64,000 nucleotides of DNA from Croceibacterium soli (GCF_009828065.1 NZ_WTYK01000006.1:62001-126000); one strand, 5' to 3'; shown: positions 48,869 to 58,661, numbered from the stretch's first letter. Notes: generated by a model not told the origin, from the letters alone. A program made the numbers and translations.

Positions 48869-50863
48869 ATGCATGTGACAAGACTGCCTGGGGCAATTTC
48901 CGAGTACCGCCGTTTCCAATCGCGCCGCACCGCCGGCCTCGTTGCCGCGTGCGCCGCCGCCTTGCTGGCGTCCGCCTGCACCACCGCACCGGGGGGCTCG
49001 CTCGCGGCCAAGTCGGCAGTGCCGACCGTAGCAAGCTATGACTACACCGGGTGGGATTCCTATCTCGGCGGCGCGGAGTCGTCGCAGTATTCCTCGCTGG
49101 ACCAGATCAACAAAGCCAATGTGAGCCAGCTCGAAGTCGCCTGGACTTACGAGACCGGACCGGGGGCCGCCCCGTCGTTCAACCCGATCAAGGTCGGCAA
49201 CATGCTGATCGTGCTGAAGGGAACGAGCACGCTCGCCGCGCTCGATCCGGCGACCGGCCGAGAGCTGTGGAGCCGCGAGTACGAAGGCCGCCTGGGCACC
49301 CGCGGGATCAACTACTGGCAGAGCGCCGACGGAACCGACCGCCGCCTGTTCGTGATCAACGACGGCATGCTGCGCGCGATCAACGCCGCCAACGGCGAAC
49401 CGATCGCCACTTTCGGCGCCGACAGCAAAGTCGACATCCGCGTCGGCCTGCCGGGCGACACCAGCGCGATCCGGCCGCTGCAGACCAGCAACCCCGGCCG
49501 CATCTACAAGGATACGATCATCGTCTCGCTGCCGGCGGCGGCTTACGACTTCGCGTCCGCGCCGGCCAACATCCACGCCTACGACGTGCGCACCGGCGCC
49601 ATGAAGTGGGCCTTCAACATGGTTCCGCAGAAGGGCGAGTTCGGCTACGATACGTGGCCCGAGACGCCGGACCGCCACAACTATGGCGGCGTGCACAACT
49701 GGTCCGAATCGACCGTCGACGAAGAGCTCGGCCTGGTCTTCATCCCCACCGGCACGGCCCGTTACGACTTCTACGGCGGCAACCGTAAGGGCGACAACCT
49801 GTTCGGCAACTCGATCGTCGCGCTGAATGCGGAGACGGGCGAGCGCGTCTGGCACTTCCAGACGATCCACCACGATCTCTGGGACCTCGACCTTCCGCAG
49901 GCGCCGAAACTGATGACGATCCGCAAGGACGGCGAGGACGTGCCGATCCTGATCCAGGCGGTGAAGCACGGCTATGTCTTCGTGTTCGACCGCCGCACCG
50001 GCGAGCCGATCTGGCCGATCGAGGAGCGCCCCGTTCCGGCCTCCGACGTGCCGGGCGAGGAAGCGTCCCCGACGCAGCCGTTCCCGACCTGGCCCAAGCC
50101 CTATGCGCGCATGACCTTCACCGAGGACATGATCAATCCGCACATTCCGGAAGCCGACCAGGCCAAGCTGCGCGAGCTGTTCAAGACGGTCCGCAACGAC
50201 GGCGAGTTCACCCCGCCGAGCCTGCAGGGCTCGATCGGCATGCCGGGGCACAACGGCGGCACGAACTGGGGCGGATCGGCCGTCGATCCGGTCCGCAAGC
50301 GCTTCTACGTGAACTCCAAGCAGATCCCGGTTCTCAACAAGCTGACGCTCGACAAGCGGCCCGAAGCGCTGGAGGCGATGCCCAACAGCGGCGGCGACGT
50401 GATGCCGTACAAGGAAGCCGTCGACTTCATGCTTCAGTCGAACGGGCTGCCGGCGATCAACCCGCCCTGGTCCACGCTGACCGGCTACGACATGGAGAGC
50501 GGCGAGATCATCTGGCAGGTCCCGAACGGCGAAGTCATGATGCTGGCCGAGAAGGGCATCCGCAACACCGGCAGCACGGCTCCGCGCGGCGGCCCCGTGG
50601 CGACGGCAGGCGGCCTGATCTTCATCGGCACTTCGTCCGACCGCAAGGTCCGCGCGCGCGACGCCGACACCGGCGCCGTGCTGTGGGAGCACCAGCTCGA
50701 CGCGGCGAGCGAAGGCGTGCCGGCGGTCTACGAGGCCGGCGGCAAGCAGTACGTCGTCTTCCCAGTGGGCGGTGACGGCCTGTTCGCTCCACGCCTCGGA
50801 CAGCCGAAGCCGGGCGCCAACCGCTACGTCGCGTTCGCCTTGCCGACGGGAGCCGGCCAGTGA
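48869..50863 (+). CDS. PQQ-dependent dehydrogenase lipoprotein (quinoprotein 2)
   Basis: This 664-residue GCD-like propeller is exported as a lipoprotein (LLASAC, Cys37). HHDLWDLDLP (H334 onward) gives catalytic Asp339. NGGTNWGGSAVDP and GGLIFIGTSSDRKVRARD are present. It has no heme motif. It is more distant from quinoproteins 1 and 4 than these are from each other. It begins a run of four genes with overlapping stop and start codons (50860, 51894, 53042), so all four are probably made together. The substrate is unknown. Confidence 0.87.
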   Translation: MHVTRLPGAISEYRRFQSRRTAGLVAACAAALLASACTTAPGGSLAAKSAVPTVASYDYTGWDSYLGGAESSQYSSLDQINKANVSQLEVAWTYETGPGAAPSFNPIKVGNMLIVLKGTSTLAALDPATGRELWSREYEGRLGTRGINYWQSADGTDRRLFVINDGMLRAINAANGEPIATFGADSKVDIRVGLPGDTSAIRPLQTSNPGRIYKDTIIVSLPAAAYDFASAPANIHAYDVRTGAMKWAFNMVPQKGEFGYDTWPETPDRHNYGGVHNWSESTVDEELGLVFIPTGTARYDFYGGNRKGDNLFGNSIVALNAETGERVWHFQTIHHDLWDLDLPQAPKLMTIRKDGEDVPILIQAVKHGYVFVFDRRTGEPIWPIEERPVPASDVPGEEASPTQPFPTWPKPYARMTFTEDMINPHIPEADQAKLRELFKTVRNDGEFTPPSLQGSIGMPGHNGGTNWGGSAVDPVRKRFYVNSKQIPVLNKLTLDKRPEALEAMPNSGGDVMPYKEAVDFMLQSNGLPAINPPWSTLTGYDMESGEIIWQVPNGEVMMLAEKGIRNTGSTAPRGGPVATAGGLIFIGTSSDRKVRARDADTGAVLWEHQLDAASEGVPAVYEAGGKQYVVFPVGGDGLFAPRLGQPKPGANRYVAFALPTGAGQ

Positions 50864-51897
50864 TCGCGCGCGGCACTATCGCGGCGCTGGCGCTCGCCTG
50901 CTGCTCGGCGAGCAGCATCCCGGCCCTGGCGCAAGACGTCGACCTGACGGTGCTGCCGCCGGCGCAGAACGGCTACAAGCCGGCGATGACCGAATGGGGC
51001 GAGCCGGACTTCCGCGGCGGCTGGCCGATCGATCACCTGAACGGCCGCACGCCGCTGCAACGCGATCCCGCGCACGGCAATCGCATCTTCCTGACGGACG
51101 AGGAGTTCGCCGAACGGGAGGAAATGGTCGCCGAGCTCGAGAAGCGCTACGAGAACGAGGACACGCAAGGCAAGATGGGCATCGGCCACTGGGCCGAAGT
51201 CGCCGCCGCGAACCGCCGCACGAGCTGGATCGTCAGCCCGGCCAACGGGCGGCTGCCGGAGTACACGCCCGAAGGCAAGCGCCGCTCCGCCGCGATGCAA
51301 TCGAGCTGGCGCCAGGGGCAGTTGTTCGACTGGGTGACCGACTTCGACAGCTGGGACCGCTGCATCACGCGCGGCCTACCCGCGTCGATGATGCCGTTCA
51401 TGTACAACAACGGCATGCGCATCTTTCAGTCGCCGGGCCTCGTCGCCCTGCAGATGGAGATGGTGCACGAGACGCGCCTGATCCCGACCGACGGCAGCCC
51501 GCCGATCCCGCGGCAGATCCAGCACTGGCTCGGCGAAAGCCGCGGCCGGTGGGAGAACGGCAACACGCTGGTGGTCGAAACGACCAACTTCATGCCCGGC
51601 CCTTCGGCCACCAACATCGGCACGACCGGATCGCCCCCGGCGAACGACACGCCGGTCAGCGCCGAAGCCAAGCTGGTCGAAACGTTCACGATGACCGGGC
51701 CCAACTCGATCGTCTACGACTTCACCTGGACCGATCCGGTGGTGTTCACCGCGCCGTGGTCCGCCCGCCTCGACTGGCAGCGCGACGACGATTTCCAGAT
51801 CTTCGAATACGCCTGCCACGAAGGCAACGTACAGATCCGCAACTACATCACAGCATCGCGCGCCGAACGCGCGCAAGAGAGGGAGGGCTCCCAATGA
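50860..51897 (+). CDS. Secreted protein of quinoprotein-linked family, member 1
   Basis: This 345-residue exported protein starts at GTG overlapping the quinoprotein stop, with signal peptide ALALACCSASSIPALAQ. The family pattern seen here and at 51894 and 62039 is an N-terminal PDFxGxWPID, a central WLGESRGRWENGNTLVVETTN (split at NGNTL; W223) and a C-terminal VETFTMTGPNSIVYDF with FTAPWSAR (P299). It ends in the segment FEYACHEGN. No known enzyme motif is recognised. A role with the quinoprotein, such as chaperone, partner hydrolase or lyase, is inferred from position. Confidence 0.75.
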   Translation: MIARGTIAALALACCSASSIPALAQDVDLTVLPPAQNGYKPAMTEWGEPDFRGGWPIDHLNGRTPLQRDPAHGNRIFLTDEEFAEREEMVAELEKRYENEDTQGKMGIGHWAEVAAANRRTSWIVSPANGRLPEYTPEGKRRSAAMQSSWRQGQLFDWVTDFDSWDRCITRGLPASMMPFMYNNGMRIFQSPGLVALQMEMVHETRLIPTDGSPPIPRQIQHWLGESRGRWENGNTLVVETTNFMPGPSATNIGTTGSPPANDTPVSAEAKLVETFTMTGPNSIVYDFTWTDPVVFTAPWSARLDWQRDDDFQIFEYACHEGNVQIRNYITASRAERAQEREGSQ

Positions 51898-53045
51898 AAT
51901 CCCATAAGACAACGCTTCGCCTGGCGGCAGCTTCGGTGCTGCTCGCCACGGCGGCTCTCGGCAGCGCCGCGATCGCTCAGCAGGCGCCCGCCGACCCGAC
52001 CGTGCTGCAGCCCGTGCCGGACGATTACCAGCCGAAGAAGACCGCCTGGGGCGATCCCGACTTCACCGGCACCTGGCCGATCGACAACATCGCCAGCATC
52101 TTCTTCGAGCGCAACGACCGCTACGGCAACCGGTTCTACCTGACGGCTGAAGAGCTGGCCCAGCGTGCCGAGCAGGCGAACGCCTCCGCTGAGCGCTACA
52201 AGGAAGAAGAAGAGCAGGGCAAGATCGGCATGGGCCACTGGGTCGAATCCGACGTGTCGGGCGCCCAGACCGCGCTGCTGGTCGATCCGCCGAGCGGCAA
52301 GCTGCCGGCGTTCACCGAATACGGCCAGACGATGTACAAGGCCGGCCGCTCCAGCTGGGTCAACGGCCAGCCTTTCGACTGGGTCAGCGACTTCGACACC
52401 TGGGACCGCTGCGTCACCCGCGGCTTCCCGGCTTCGATGCTGCCGTTCCGCTACAACAACGGCATCCGCCTCCACCAGGCGCCCGGCTACGTGACGATCG
52501 AGCTGGAGATGATCCACGATTCGCGCATCGTCCGCGTGGTGCCGAAGGCACAGTGGGCGGAGCTGCAGAAGACCCGCTGGCCGGCCGAAGTGCGCACCTG
52601 GATGGGCCAGTCGCTCGGCTACTGGGATGACGAGAACACGCTCGTGATCGAGACGACCAACATCAAGGCCGGCGACAGCGTCGTCGGCGATCGCCTCGCG
52701 CGCGGCCCTTCGCCGCTCAACATGGCGACGATGGGCGTTCCGCCGAACAACACCATCCCGACCAGCGATGCGGCCAAGGTGGTCGAGCGGATCACGATGA
52801 CCGGCGACGATTCGATCATCTACGAGATGACCTACTCCGACCCCAAGGTCTTCACCGCGCCGTGGACCGCACGCCTGCCGTGGACGCGTGACGAGGAATA
52901 CGGCTTCTTCGAGTACGCCTGCCACGAAGGCAACGTGCAGGTGCGCAACTACATCAACTCCTCGCGCAGCGAGCGCGGGCTGACGACCAGCGGTGTCGGC
53001 GCCCATGAATCGGACGAACGCGGGGCGCCCGGGGGCGTTCAGTGA
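51894..53045 (+). CDS. Secreted protein of quinoprotein-linked family, member 2
   Basis: This 383-residue exported protein (signal peptide ending AIAQQ) is a clear paralogue of member 1: DPDFTGTWPIDN, IGMGHWVESD, WDRCVTRGFPASMLPFRYNNG, TWMGQSLGYW (W236), FTAPWTAR (P323) and FEYACHEGN. The ATG overlaps the previous stop by 4 bp. Both keep a Cys in the RC[IV]TRG motif and in YACHEGN, which could form a disulfide in the periplasm. Two tandem paralogues suggest a heterodimer or two related substrates. Function unknown. Confidence 0.75.
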   Translation: MKSHKTTLRLAAASVLLATAALGSAAIAQQAPADPTVLQPVPDDYQPKKTAWGDPDFTGTWPIDNIASIFFERNDRYGNRFYLTAEELAQRAEQANASAERYKEEEEQGKIGMGHWVESDVSGAQTALLVDPPSGKLPAFTEYGQTMYKAGRSSWVNGQPFDWVSDFDTWDRCVTRGFPASMLPFRYNNGIRLHQAPGYVTIELEMIHDSRIVRVVPKAQWAELQKTRWPAEVRTWMGQSLGYWDDENTLVIETTNIKAGDSVVGDRLARGPSPLNMATMGVPPNNTIPTSDAAKVVERITMTGDDSIIYEMTYSDPKVFTAPWTARLPWTRDEEYGFFEYACHEGNVQVRNYINSSRSERGLTTSGVGAHESDERGAPGGVQ

Positions 53046-54739
53046 TCGCAACGCGCTTGCGGGCAACCGCAGCCGCCCTGCCGCTGGCGCTGGCCCTTTC
53101 GGCCTGCGCCACGGCCGGAAGCGTGGAGCCGGCAGCTTCGGCTGACCGGCCCGCCGCCGCCGCAACCGCCTCCACCGGCTTGCTCGCCCCGGTTCGGACC
53201 CAGCAGGGTCTCGTCCAGGGCGCGCCGGGCAAAGTGCAGGGCGTCACGGTGTTCAAGGGCATTCCCTTCGCCGCCCCGCCCGTCGGCGAACTGCGCTGGC
53301 GCCTGCCGCAGCAGCCCGCTTCCTGGACCGGCGTGCGCGACGCGACGCAGTACGGCGACGTCTGCGTCCAGCCACCTGCGCCGGAGCGTTTCCCGCCGAA
53401 TTCGGCGACCGACATTCCGGAAAACTTCACCGGCATGTCGGAAGACTGCCTCAACCTCAATATTTGGACGCCCGCCAAGGTCGCCGGCGAGAAGCTGCCG
53501 GTCATGGTCTGGCTCTATGGCGGCGCCTACAACGAAGGCGGCGGCAACGCGCCCTTCAGCGAAGGCGACAACCTGGCCGCCAAGGGCGTGGTCATGGTCA
53601 CGCTCAACTACCGCGTAGGGCCGTTCGGCTTCCTCTCGCACCCTGAGCTGACCGCGGAAGAACCGGTCGGCGCCTCGGGCAACCAGGCACTCGGCGACGC
53701 GATCGCGGCGTTCAAGTGGCTCAAGGCCAACGTTGCCCAGTTCGGCGGCGACCCCGACAACATCACCCTGTTCGGCGAAAGCGCCGGTGCGGCGATGAAC
53801 GCCGGGCTGGTCGGCGCAGCGGGCGCGGCAGGCACGTTCGAGCGGGCTATCGCCCAGAGCGGCGGCTGGATGGGCCTCGGCATCGGCCTGATGCCGAAGC
53901 GCGATGACATGGAGAAGCGCACGCTGGAAGCGGCGGAGAAGGCTTTCGGCAAGACGTCTCTCGCCGAACTGCGCCAGCTTCCGCCGAGCGAAGTCGCCAA
54001 GCTGCGCGGCCAGGGCATGATCGTGGACGGCCACATCATCCGCGACGACCTCTCCAAGGTCTTCGCCGAAGGCCGGCAGAACAAGGTCGACGTGCTCGTC
54101 GGCTCGAACGCGGACGAAGGCTCCTTCACGCGCAGCTTCGGCCCGCCGACGACGCTGGAAACGTGGAACAATGGCGCTGCGCAGCGTTGGGGCGATCTCG
54201 CCGAGCTGGGCCGCGCGGCCTATCCGGCCAGCACGGACGCAGAAGCGGCGGCGATCGCCAGCATGCCGTTCTCCGACACGCTGGCCTGGCACATGCGCCT
54301 GTTCGCCGATCTGCAGGCGAAAGCCGGCGAGAACGCCTGGTTCTACTTCTTCACGCACGAACCGCCGTTCGATCCGGAGCGGCCGGACCTCGGCGCCGGA
54401 CACACCGCGGAAATCCCGTACGTGTTCGACAACCTGGCCGCCCCGCGCACTTATCCCGCGGGCAGCTCGGTCAAGCTGATGGCCGGCAACGCGCGGGAAG
54501 AAGCCCTGGCGGACCAAATCTCGCAATACTGGGTGAACTTCGCCCGGACCGGCAACCCGAACGGGTCCGGTCTGGCGACCTGGCCCACCATAGCCGAACT
54601 GGGGCCGAGCGAGGCGATGATCCTCGATGCGGACGGCTCGGGCAAGGGCCCGTGGCTTAGCGCGGAGAAGATCGCGCTCTATCGCCAGATGTGGGAGCAG
54701 CGGGTGGCGAAGCCGCTCGGCATCCAGCTGGCCAAGTAA
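53042..54739 (+). CDS. Type-B carboxylesterase lipoprotein
   Basis: This 565-residue carboxylesterase/lipase has a lipobox LALSAC (Cys22). The nucleophile Ser247 sits in GESAG, the oxyanion stretch is WLYGGAYNEGG, early motifs are FKGIPFAAPPVGELRWR and SEDCLNLNIW, and the C-terminal His lies in GAGHTAEIPYVF. It hydrolyses carboxylic esters in the periplasm. The GTG start overlaps the stop of the preceding gene, so it is coupled to quinoprotein 2. It may release the alcohol that the quinoproteins oxidise, as an inference. Confidence 0.88.
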   Translation: MIATRLRATAAALPLALALSACATAGSVEPAASADRPAAAATASTGLLAPVRTQQGLVQGAPGKVQGVTVFKGIPFAAPPVGELRWRLPQQPASWTGVRDATQYGDVCVQPPAPERFPPNSATDIPENFTGMSEDCLNLNIWTPAKVAGEKLPVMVWLYGGAYNEGGGNAPFSEGDNLAAKGVVMVTLNYRVGPFGFLSHPELTAEEPVGASGNQALGDAIAAFKWLKANVAQFGGDPDNITLFGESAGAAMNAGLVGAAGAAGTFERAIAQSGGWMGLGIGLMPKRDDMEKRTLEAAEKAFGKTSLAELRQLPPSEVAKLRGQGMIVDGHIIRDDLSKVFAEGRQNKVDVLVGSNADEGSFTRSFGPPTTLETWNNGAAQRWGDLAELGRAAYPASTDAEAAAIASMPFSDTLAWHMRLFADLQAKAGENAWFYFFTHEPPFDPERPDLGAGHTAEIPYVFDNLAAPRTYPAGSSVKLMAGNAREEALADQISQYWVNFARTGNPNGSGLATWPTIAELGPSEAMILDADGSGKGPWLSAEKIALYRQMWEQRVAKPLGIQLAK

Positions 54740-54774
54740 CAAGCAAGAAGACGAAAGACCGATTGGGAGGAGTG

Positions 54775-56895
54775 ATGGCAGTGTCGTTCAAAGGGCGGCG
54801 CTTGCCGCTCCTCCTTTCCGTCGCGGGCTGCGCCGCGCTCGGCGCCGCCGCGCTGGCCCAGAGCGACGCGCCGGAGCCGGTGCGCAAGCAAGTGGCACAG
54901 GCCGCGGACATCTATGCCGCCCAGTGCGCCTCCTGCCACGGGGACAACCTCGACGGCGGCCAATTCGCCCAGTCGCTCTCCGACGAGGCGTTCAAGGCCA
55001 AGTGGGCCGGCAAGAACGCGCAAGCGCTGTTCGAATACATCCGCAGCGCCATGCCGCCCGGCAATGCTCGCAGCTTGCCCGACGATGCTTACGCCGCGCT
55101 GACCCAGCTGATCCTGTCGCGCAACGGTATCACGGCGCAGGATGCGCTGGCGCCCAATTCCCCGGTGATGATCCGCACGCAGTTCCCGCTGGCCAGCGAA
55201 GGTCAGCCGGACGTGGGCGGGATCGGCGGCCTTTCCAAGCGCTACCCCAACCCGCCCTGGCCCAAGGCGCCCGACCGCTTCGCCAGCTACACCCCGGTGA
55301 CCGAAGCGATGCTGCAGACGCCGGCGCCGGAGAACTGGCTGAGCTGGCGGCGCAGCCACCAGGGGCTCGGCTTCTCGCCGCTGACCCAGATCGACAAGCG
55401 CAGCGTCAAGAACCTGACCGTTGCCTGGTCTCAGGCCCTGCCGGCCGGGCCCAACATGGCCGAGCCGCTCGTGCGCGACGGGGTGCTCTACGTGTTCGGC
55501 TATGGCGACGAGGTCTTCGCCTTCGACGCGGCCGACGGCCACCTGCTGTGGCGCTACACCCGCGACCTGCCGAAGGACACGGCGCTCACCTCCAAGAAGA
55601 CGCTGGCGCTCTATGGCGACAAGCTGTTCGCCGCGACGAGCGACCTGCACATGGTCGCGCTCGACGCGCGCACCGGCAAGCTGGTGTGGGACAGCGAGAT
55701 CATCGACGATCCCGAGTTCCGCAATCCCGGCGGCCCGCTGGTGGCCGACGGCGTGGTCATGCAGGGCCTGACGACGCAGAAGACCGGCGGATCGATCATC
55801 GTCGGGCTGGATGCCGAGACCGGCAAGCGGCTGTGGACCTTCAACACCATTCCTTCGCCCGGCACGCCCGAAGGGGACACCTGGAACGGCTTGCCGCAGG
55901 ACAAGCGCCACGGCGGATCGGTCTGGACGTCCGGCACTTACGACGCCGAGACCGGCCTCGCGCTCTGGGGCGTGGCCCAGACGTACGACACCGGCCCGCT
56001 GCGCGACCGCAAGCCCGGCATGAACAACGACGGGCTCTACACCAACTCCACGCTGGCGTTCGAGCCGCGTACCGGCAAGCTGGCCTGGTACTTCCAGCAC
56101 ATGAAGAACGACCAGTACGATCTCGACTGGGTGTTCGACCGGGTGATCGGCACTCTGGACGTGAACGGTAACCCAACCCGCGTGGTGATGACCGGCGGCA
56201 AGGAAGGGCTGTTCGACGCGCTCGAACTGGCCACCGGCAAGTACGTCAAGACGGTCGACATGGGACTGCAGGACTTCATCGAATCGATCGATCCGGTGAC
56301 CGGCGACAAGCACGTGAAGCCGGAGAAGATCCCCGGCGCGGACAAGGGCGCCGTGGCTGTCTGCCCGCACGCCGGCGGCGGGCGCAACTGGAGCCCCACG
56401 GCGTTCGTGCAGGAGACCGGCCTGCTCTACGTCAGCGCGCGCGACGTGTGCATGGACATGGTCCCTTCGAAGACCGGGTTCCTGACCACCGGCGTGAACA
56501 TCGAATACATGCCCCCGCCCGACGGCGACGGGAACTACGGCCTGCTGCAGGCGATCGACATGCAGGCGGGCAAAGTCCGCTGGGAAGTGCGCCAGCGTGC
56601 GCCCTACAACATGGGGGTGCTAGCGACGGCCGGGGACGTGCTGTTCACCGGATCGATGGACCGCAAGGTCAAGGCATACGACCAGGCCACCGGCGACCTG
56701 CTGTGGCAGAGCGGCGTGGCAGGCGTGCCCAACGCCTCGCCCATCACCTATGCCGTCGACGGCAAGCAGTACGTCGCCATCGTCACGGGTGCCGGCAATC
56801 CGCTGGCCTTCGGTCTTCCGCAGGTGACGCCGGAACTGGCGCTGCCGCCGGTCAACAGCTCCTCCGTCGTGGTCTTCGCACTACCGGAGGACTAG
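54775..56895 (+). CDS. Quinohemoprotein dehydrogenase with N-terminal cytochrome c (quinoprotein 3)
   Basis: This 706-residue protein has a signal peptide (LSVAGCAALGAAALAQ), an N-terminal cytochrome c domain with CASCH (C51-H55) and Met in IRSAMPPGN, then a PQQ propeller (about 180-706). The expected active-site region reads QYDLDWVFDR, not HHDLWDxD, and VCPHAGGGRNWSPTAF resembles quinoprotein alcohol dehydrogenases. Heme at the N-terminus matches polyvinyl-alcohol dehydrogenase of sphingomonads rather than type II alcohol dehydrogenases, whose heme is C-terminal. It passes electrons internally from PQQ to heme. The ATG has GGGAGG four bases upstream. Confidence 0.88.
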   Translation: MAVSFKGRRLPLLLSVAGCAALGAAALAQSDAPEPVRKQVAQAADIYAAQCASCHGDNLDGGQFAQSLSDEAFKAKWAGKNAQALFEYIRSAMPPGNARSLPDDAYAALTQLILSRNGITAQDALAPNSPVMIRTQFPLASEGQPDVGGIGGLSKRYPNPPWPKAPDRFASYTPVTEAMLQTPAPENWLSWRRSHQGLGFSPLTQIDKRSVKNLTVAWSQALPAGPNMAEPLVRDGVLYVFGYGDEVFAFDAADGHLLWRYTRDLPKDTALTSKKTLALYGDKLFAATSDLHMVALDARTGKLVWDSEIIDDPEFRNPGGPLVADGVVMQGLTTQKTGGSIIVGLDAETGKRLWTFNTIPSPGTPEGDTWNGLPQDKRHGGSVWTSGTYDAETGLALWGVAQTYDTGPLRDRKPGMNNDGLYTNSTLAFEPRTGKLAWYFQHMKNDQYDLDWVFDRVIGTLDVNGNPTRVVMTGGKEGLFDALELATGKYVKTVDMGLQDFIESIDPVTGDKHVKPEKIPGADKGAVAVCPHAGGGRNWSPTAFVQETGLLYVSARDVCMDMVPSKTGFLTTGVNIEYMPPPDGDGNYGLLQAIDMQAGKVRWEVRQRAPYNMGVLATAGDVLFTGSMDRKVKAYDQATGDLLWQSGVAGVPNASPITYAVDGKQYVAIVTGAGNPLAFGLPQVTPELALPPVNSSSVVVFALPED

Positions 56896-56979
56896 CGCGC
56901 CCGGACGAGGGGCGGAAACGCCGACCGGTTTGGACTGACTGCGCCGAATGTGGTATCTGGACCGGAGGAGGCCGGTCCT

Positions 56980-58599
56980 ATGAACACGCTCCTTTTGTTC
57001 TCCGCCCTGGCGTTCGCTCAGGCCAGCGCCGCGGAAGGCCACGACCATGGCGGGCACGGCGAAGTCACTTTCCAGACCACCTGCAGTCCTGCGGCCGAGG
57101 CGACCTTCCTGGATGGCGTCGCCTGGCTCCACTCCTTCGAATACGAGGAAGCTGGGAAGAGCTTCGACAAGGCGGCCGCGGCCGATCCGTCCTGCGCTAT
57201 CGCGCATTGGGGCACGGCGATGAGCCTCTACCACCCGCTCTGGGCCGCTCCGAACGCCGCCGAGTTGAAACGGGGTCGCGACGCGGTCGCCAGGGCGCAA
57301 GCCACGCCGGCGAAGAGCGAGCGCGAGCGGGGCTATGTCGACGCCGTTGCCGCGTTCTACCAGGGCTCCGAGTCGCTCGACCACAAGACCCGCGCCGAAG
57401 CTTACAGCGCGGCGATGCGCGAGTTGCACCGGCGCTACCCCGATGACTTGGAAGCCGGCGCGTTCTATGCCCTGACTCTGATCGCCGCCGGCACTCTCGA
57501 CGACGACCCGGCGTTCGCCCGGGAGCGCGAAGCGGCCACGATCCTCAATGCCGTCATGGAGGCTCAGCCCGACCATCCCGGCGTGGCCCATTACCTGATC
57601 CACAGCTTCGACTATCCGCCGCTGGCCGAACTGGCCCTGCCCGCGGCCAAGCGTTACGCCGGGATCGCTCCGGCATCGCCCCACGCACAGCACATGCCTT
57701 CGCATATCTTCACCCGGCTGGGCATGTGGTCCGACTCGATATCGTCCAATCTGATGTCGGCGGCCGCAGCCCGCGACGCAGTGAAGAGCAAGGGCTTCGA
57801 CGGCGCCTCGCGGGAGGAGCTGCACGCGATGGACTACCTCGCCTACGCTTACCTGCAGACTGGGCAGGACAAGGCGGCGGAAGGCGTTCTGTCCCACCTC
57901 AGCGCGATGCGACGGGTCGACGATCCGATCTTCTCCGCCGCCTATGCCGCCACTGCCATTCCCGCGCGCATCGTTCTGGAGCGCCGGCAATGGCGCGAAG
58001 CGGCGGCCCTGGAACTGCCCGCGAATGTACCGGGGCTGGTTCCGCTCGAGAACTTTGCCTGGAGCGAGGCCCACATCCATTTCGCGCGGGCGATCGGTGC
58101 TGCGCGCTCGGGCGATGCGGCGGCGGCACGCAGGGAGATCGCGAGGCTGGCCCAGATAGAGCAGGCGCTCAGCATTCCTCCGGGCACTTACGACTGGCGG
58201 GCGCCGATCCGGGTCCAGCGCGGGATCGCCGCCGCGTGGGTCGCCCACTCCGAAGGCAAGCGCGACGAAGCGCTCGATCTGATGCGGCAGGCCGCCGATC
58301 TAGACGATTTGACGGAGAAGCACCCGGTGACACCCGGCGCCATCCTTCCGGCGCGCGAGCAGCTCGGGGAGCTGCTGCTCGAACTGGGCCAGGGGAAGGA
58401 AGCGCTGACCGCGTTCGAAGCATCGCTGGAACGCTCACCGCGAAGGTTGAACGGCCTTTACGGCGCCGCCCGTGCGGCGGCTCTCGCCGGCGAGACAGCG
58501 AAGGCGCGGGAGTACCAGGCGGAGCTGGTGGAATTGACCAGGGACGGCGACCAGACCCGGGCCGAGCTCAAGGACATCCGCCTCAGCCTGGCAGAATAG
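56980..58599 (+). CDS. Secreted TPR protein with His-rich N-terminus
   Basis: This 539-residue protein has a signal peptide (NTLLLFSALAFAQASA) and a short His-rich segment EGHDHGGHGE (about 19-28). TPR-like helices follow: FLDGVAWLHSFEYEEAGKSFDKA, then repeats through DDLEAGAFYALTLIA, HPGVAHYLIHSFDYP, HAQHMPSHIFTRLGMW and C-terminal ALTAFEASLERSPRRLNGLYGAA (each split at its turn). HYLIHSFD and HMPSHIF add further histidines that could bind metal. The family is widespread but uncharacterised. It follows quinoprotein 3 by 84 bp and may be a periplasmic scaffold. Confidence 0.78.
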   Translation: MNTLLLFSALAFAQASAAEGHDHGGHGEVTFQTTCSPAAEATFLDGVAWLHSFEYEEAGKSFDKAAAADPSCAIAHWGTAMSLYHPLWAAPNAAELKRGRDAVARAQATPAKSERERGYVDAVAAFYQGSESLDHKTRAEAYSAAMRELHRRYPDDLEAGAFYALTLIAAGTLDDDPAFAREREAATILNAVMEAQPDHPGVAHYLIHSFDYPPLAELALPAAKRYAGIAPASPHAQHMPSHIFTRLGMWSDSISSNLMSAAAARDAVKSKGFDGASREELHAMDYLAYAYLQTGQDKAAEGVLSHLSAMRRVDDPIFSAAYAATAIPARIVLERRQWREAAALELPANVPGLVPLENFAWSEAHIHFARAIGAARSGDAAAARREIARLAQIEQALSIPPGTYDWRAPIRVQRGIAAAWVAHSEGKRDEALDLMRQAADLDDLTEKHPVTPGAILPAREQLGELLLELGQGKEALTAFEASLERSPRRLNGLYGAARAAALAGETAKAREYQAELVELTRDGDQTRAELKDIRLSLAE

Positions 58600-58607
58600 T
58601 CGGCGGA

Positions 58608-58637
58608 CAAAAAAGGGCCGGCAAACTGCCGGCCCCT
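58608..58637 (-). terminator. Rho-independent terminator, mainly minus strand
   Basis: A perfect 8-bp stem GGGCCGGC / GCCGGCCC (58615-58622 with 58628-58635) is followed on the minus strand by TTTTTT. It ends the membrane-protein transcript at 58662 and may also slow transcription from the TPR gene. Confidence 0.85.
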
Positions 58638-58661
58638 TCTGTCACTACGCGGATCGGACGA

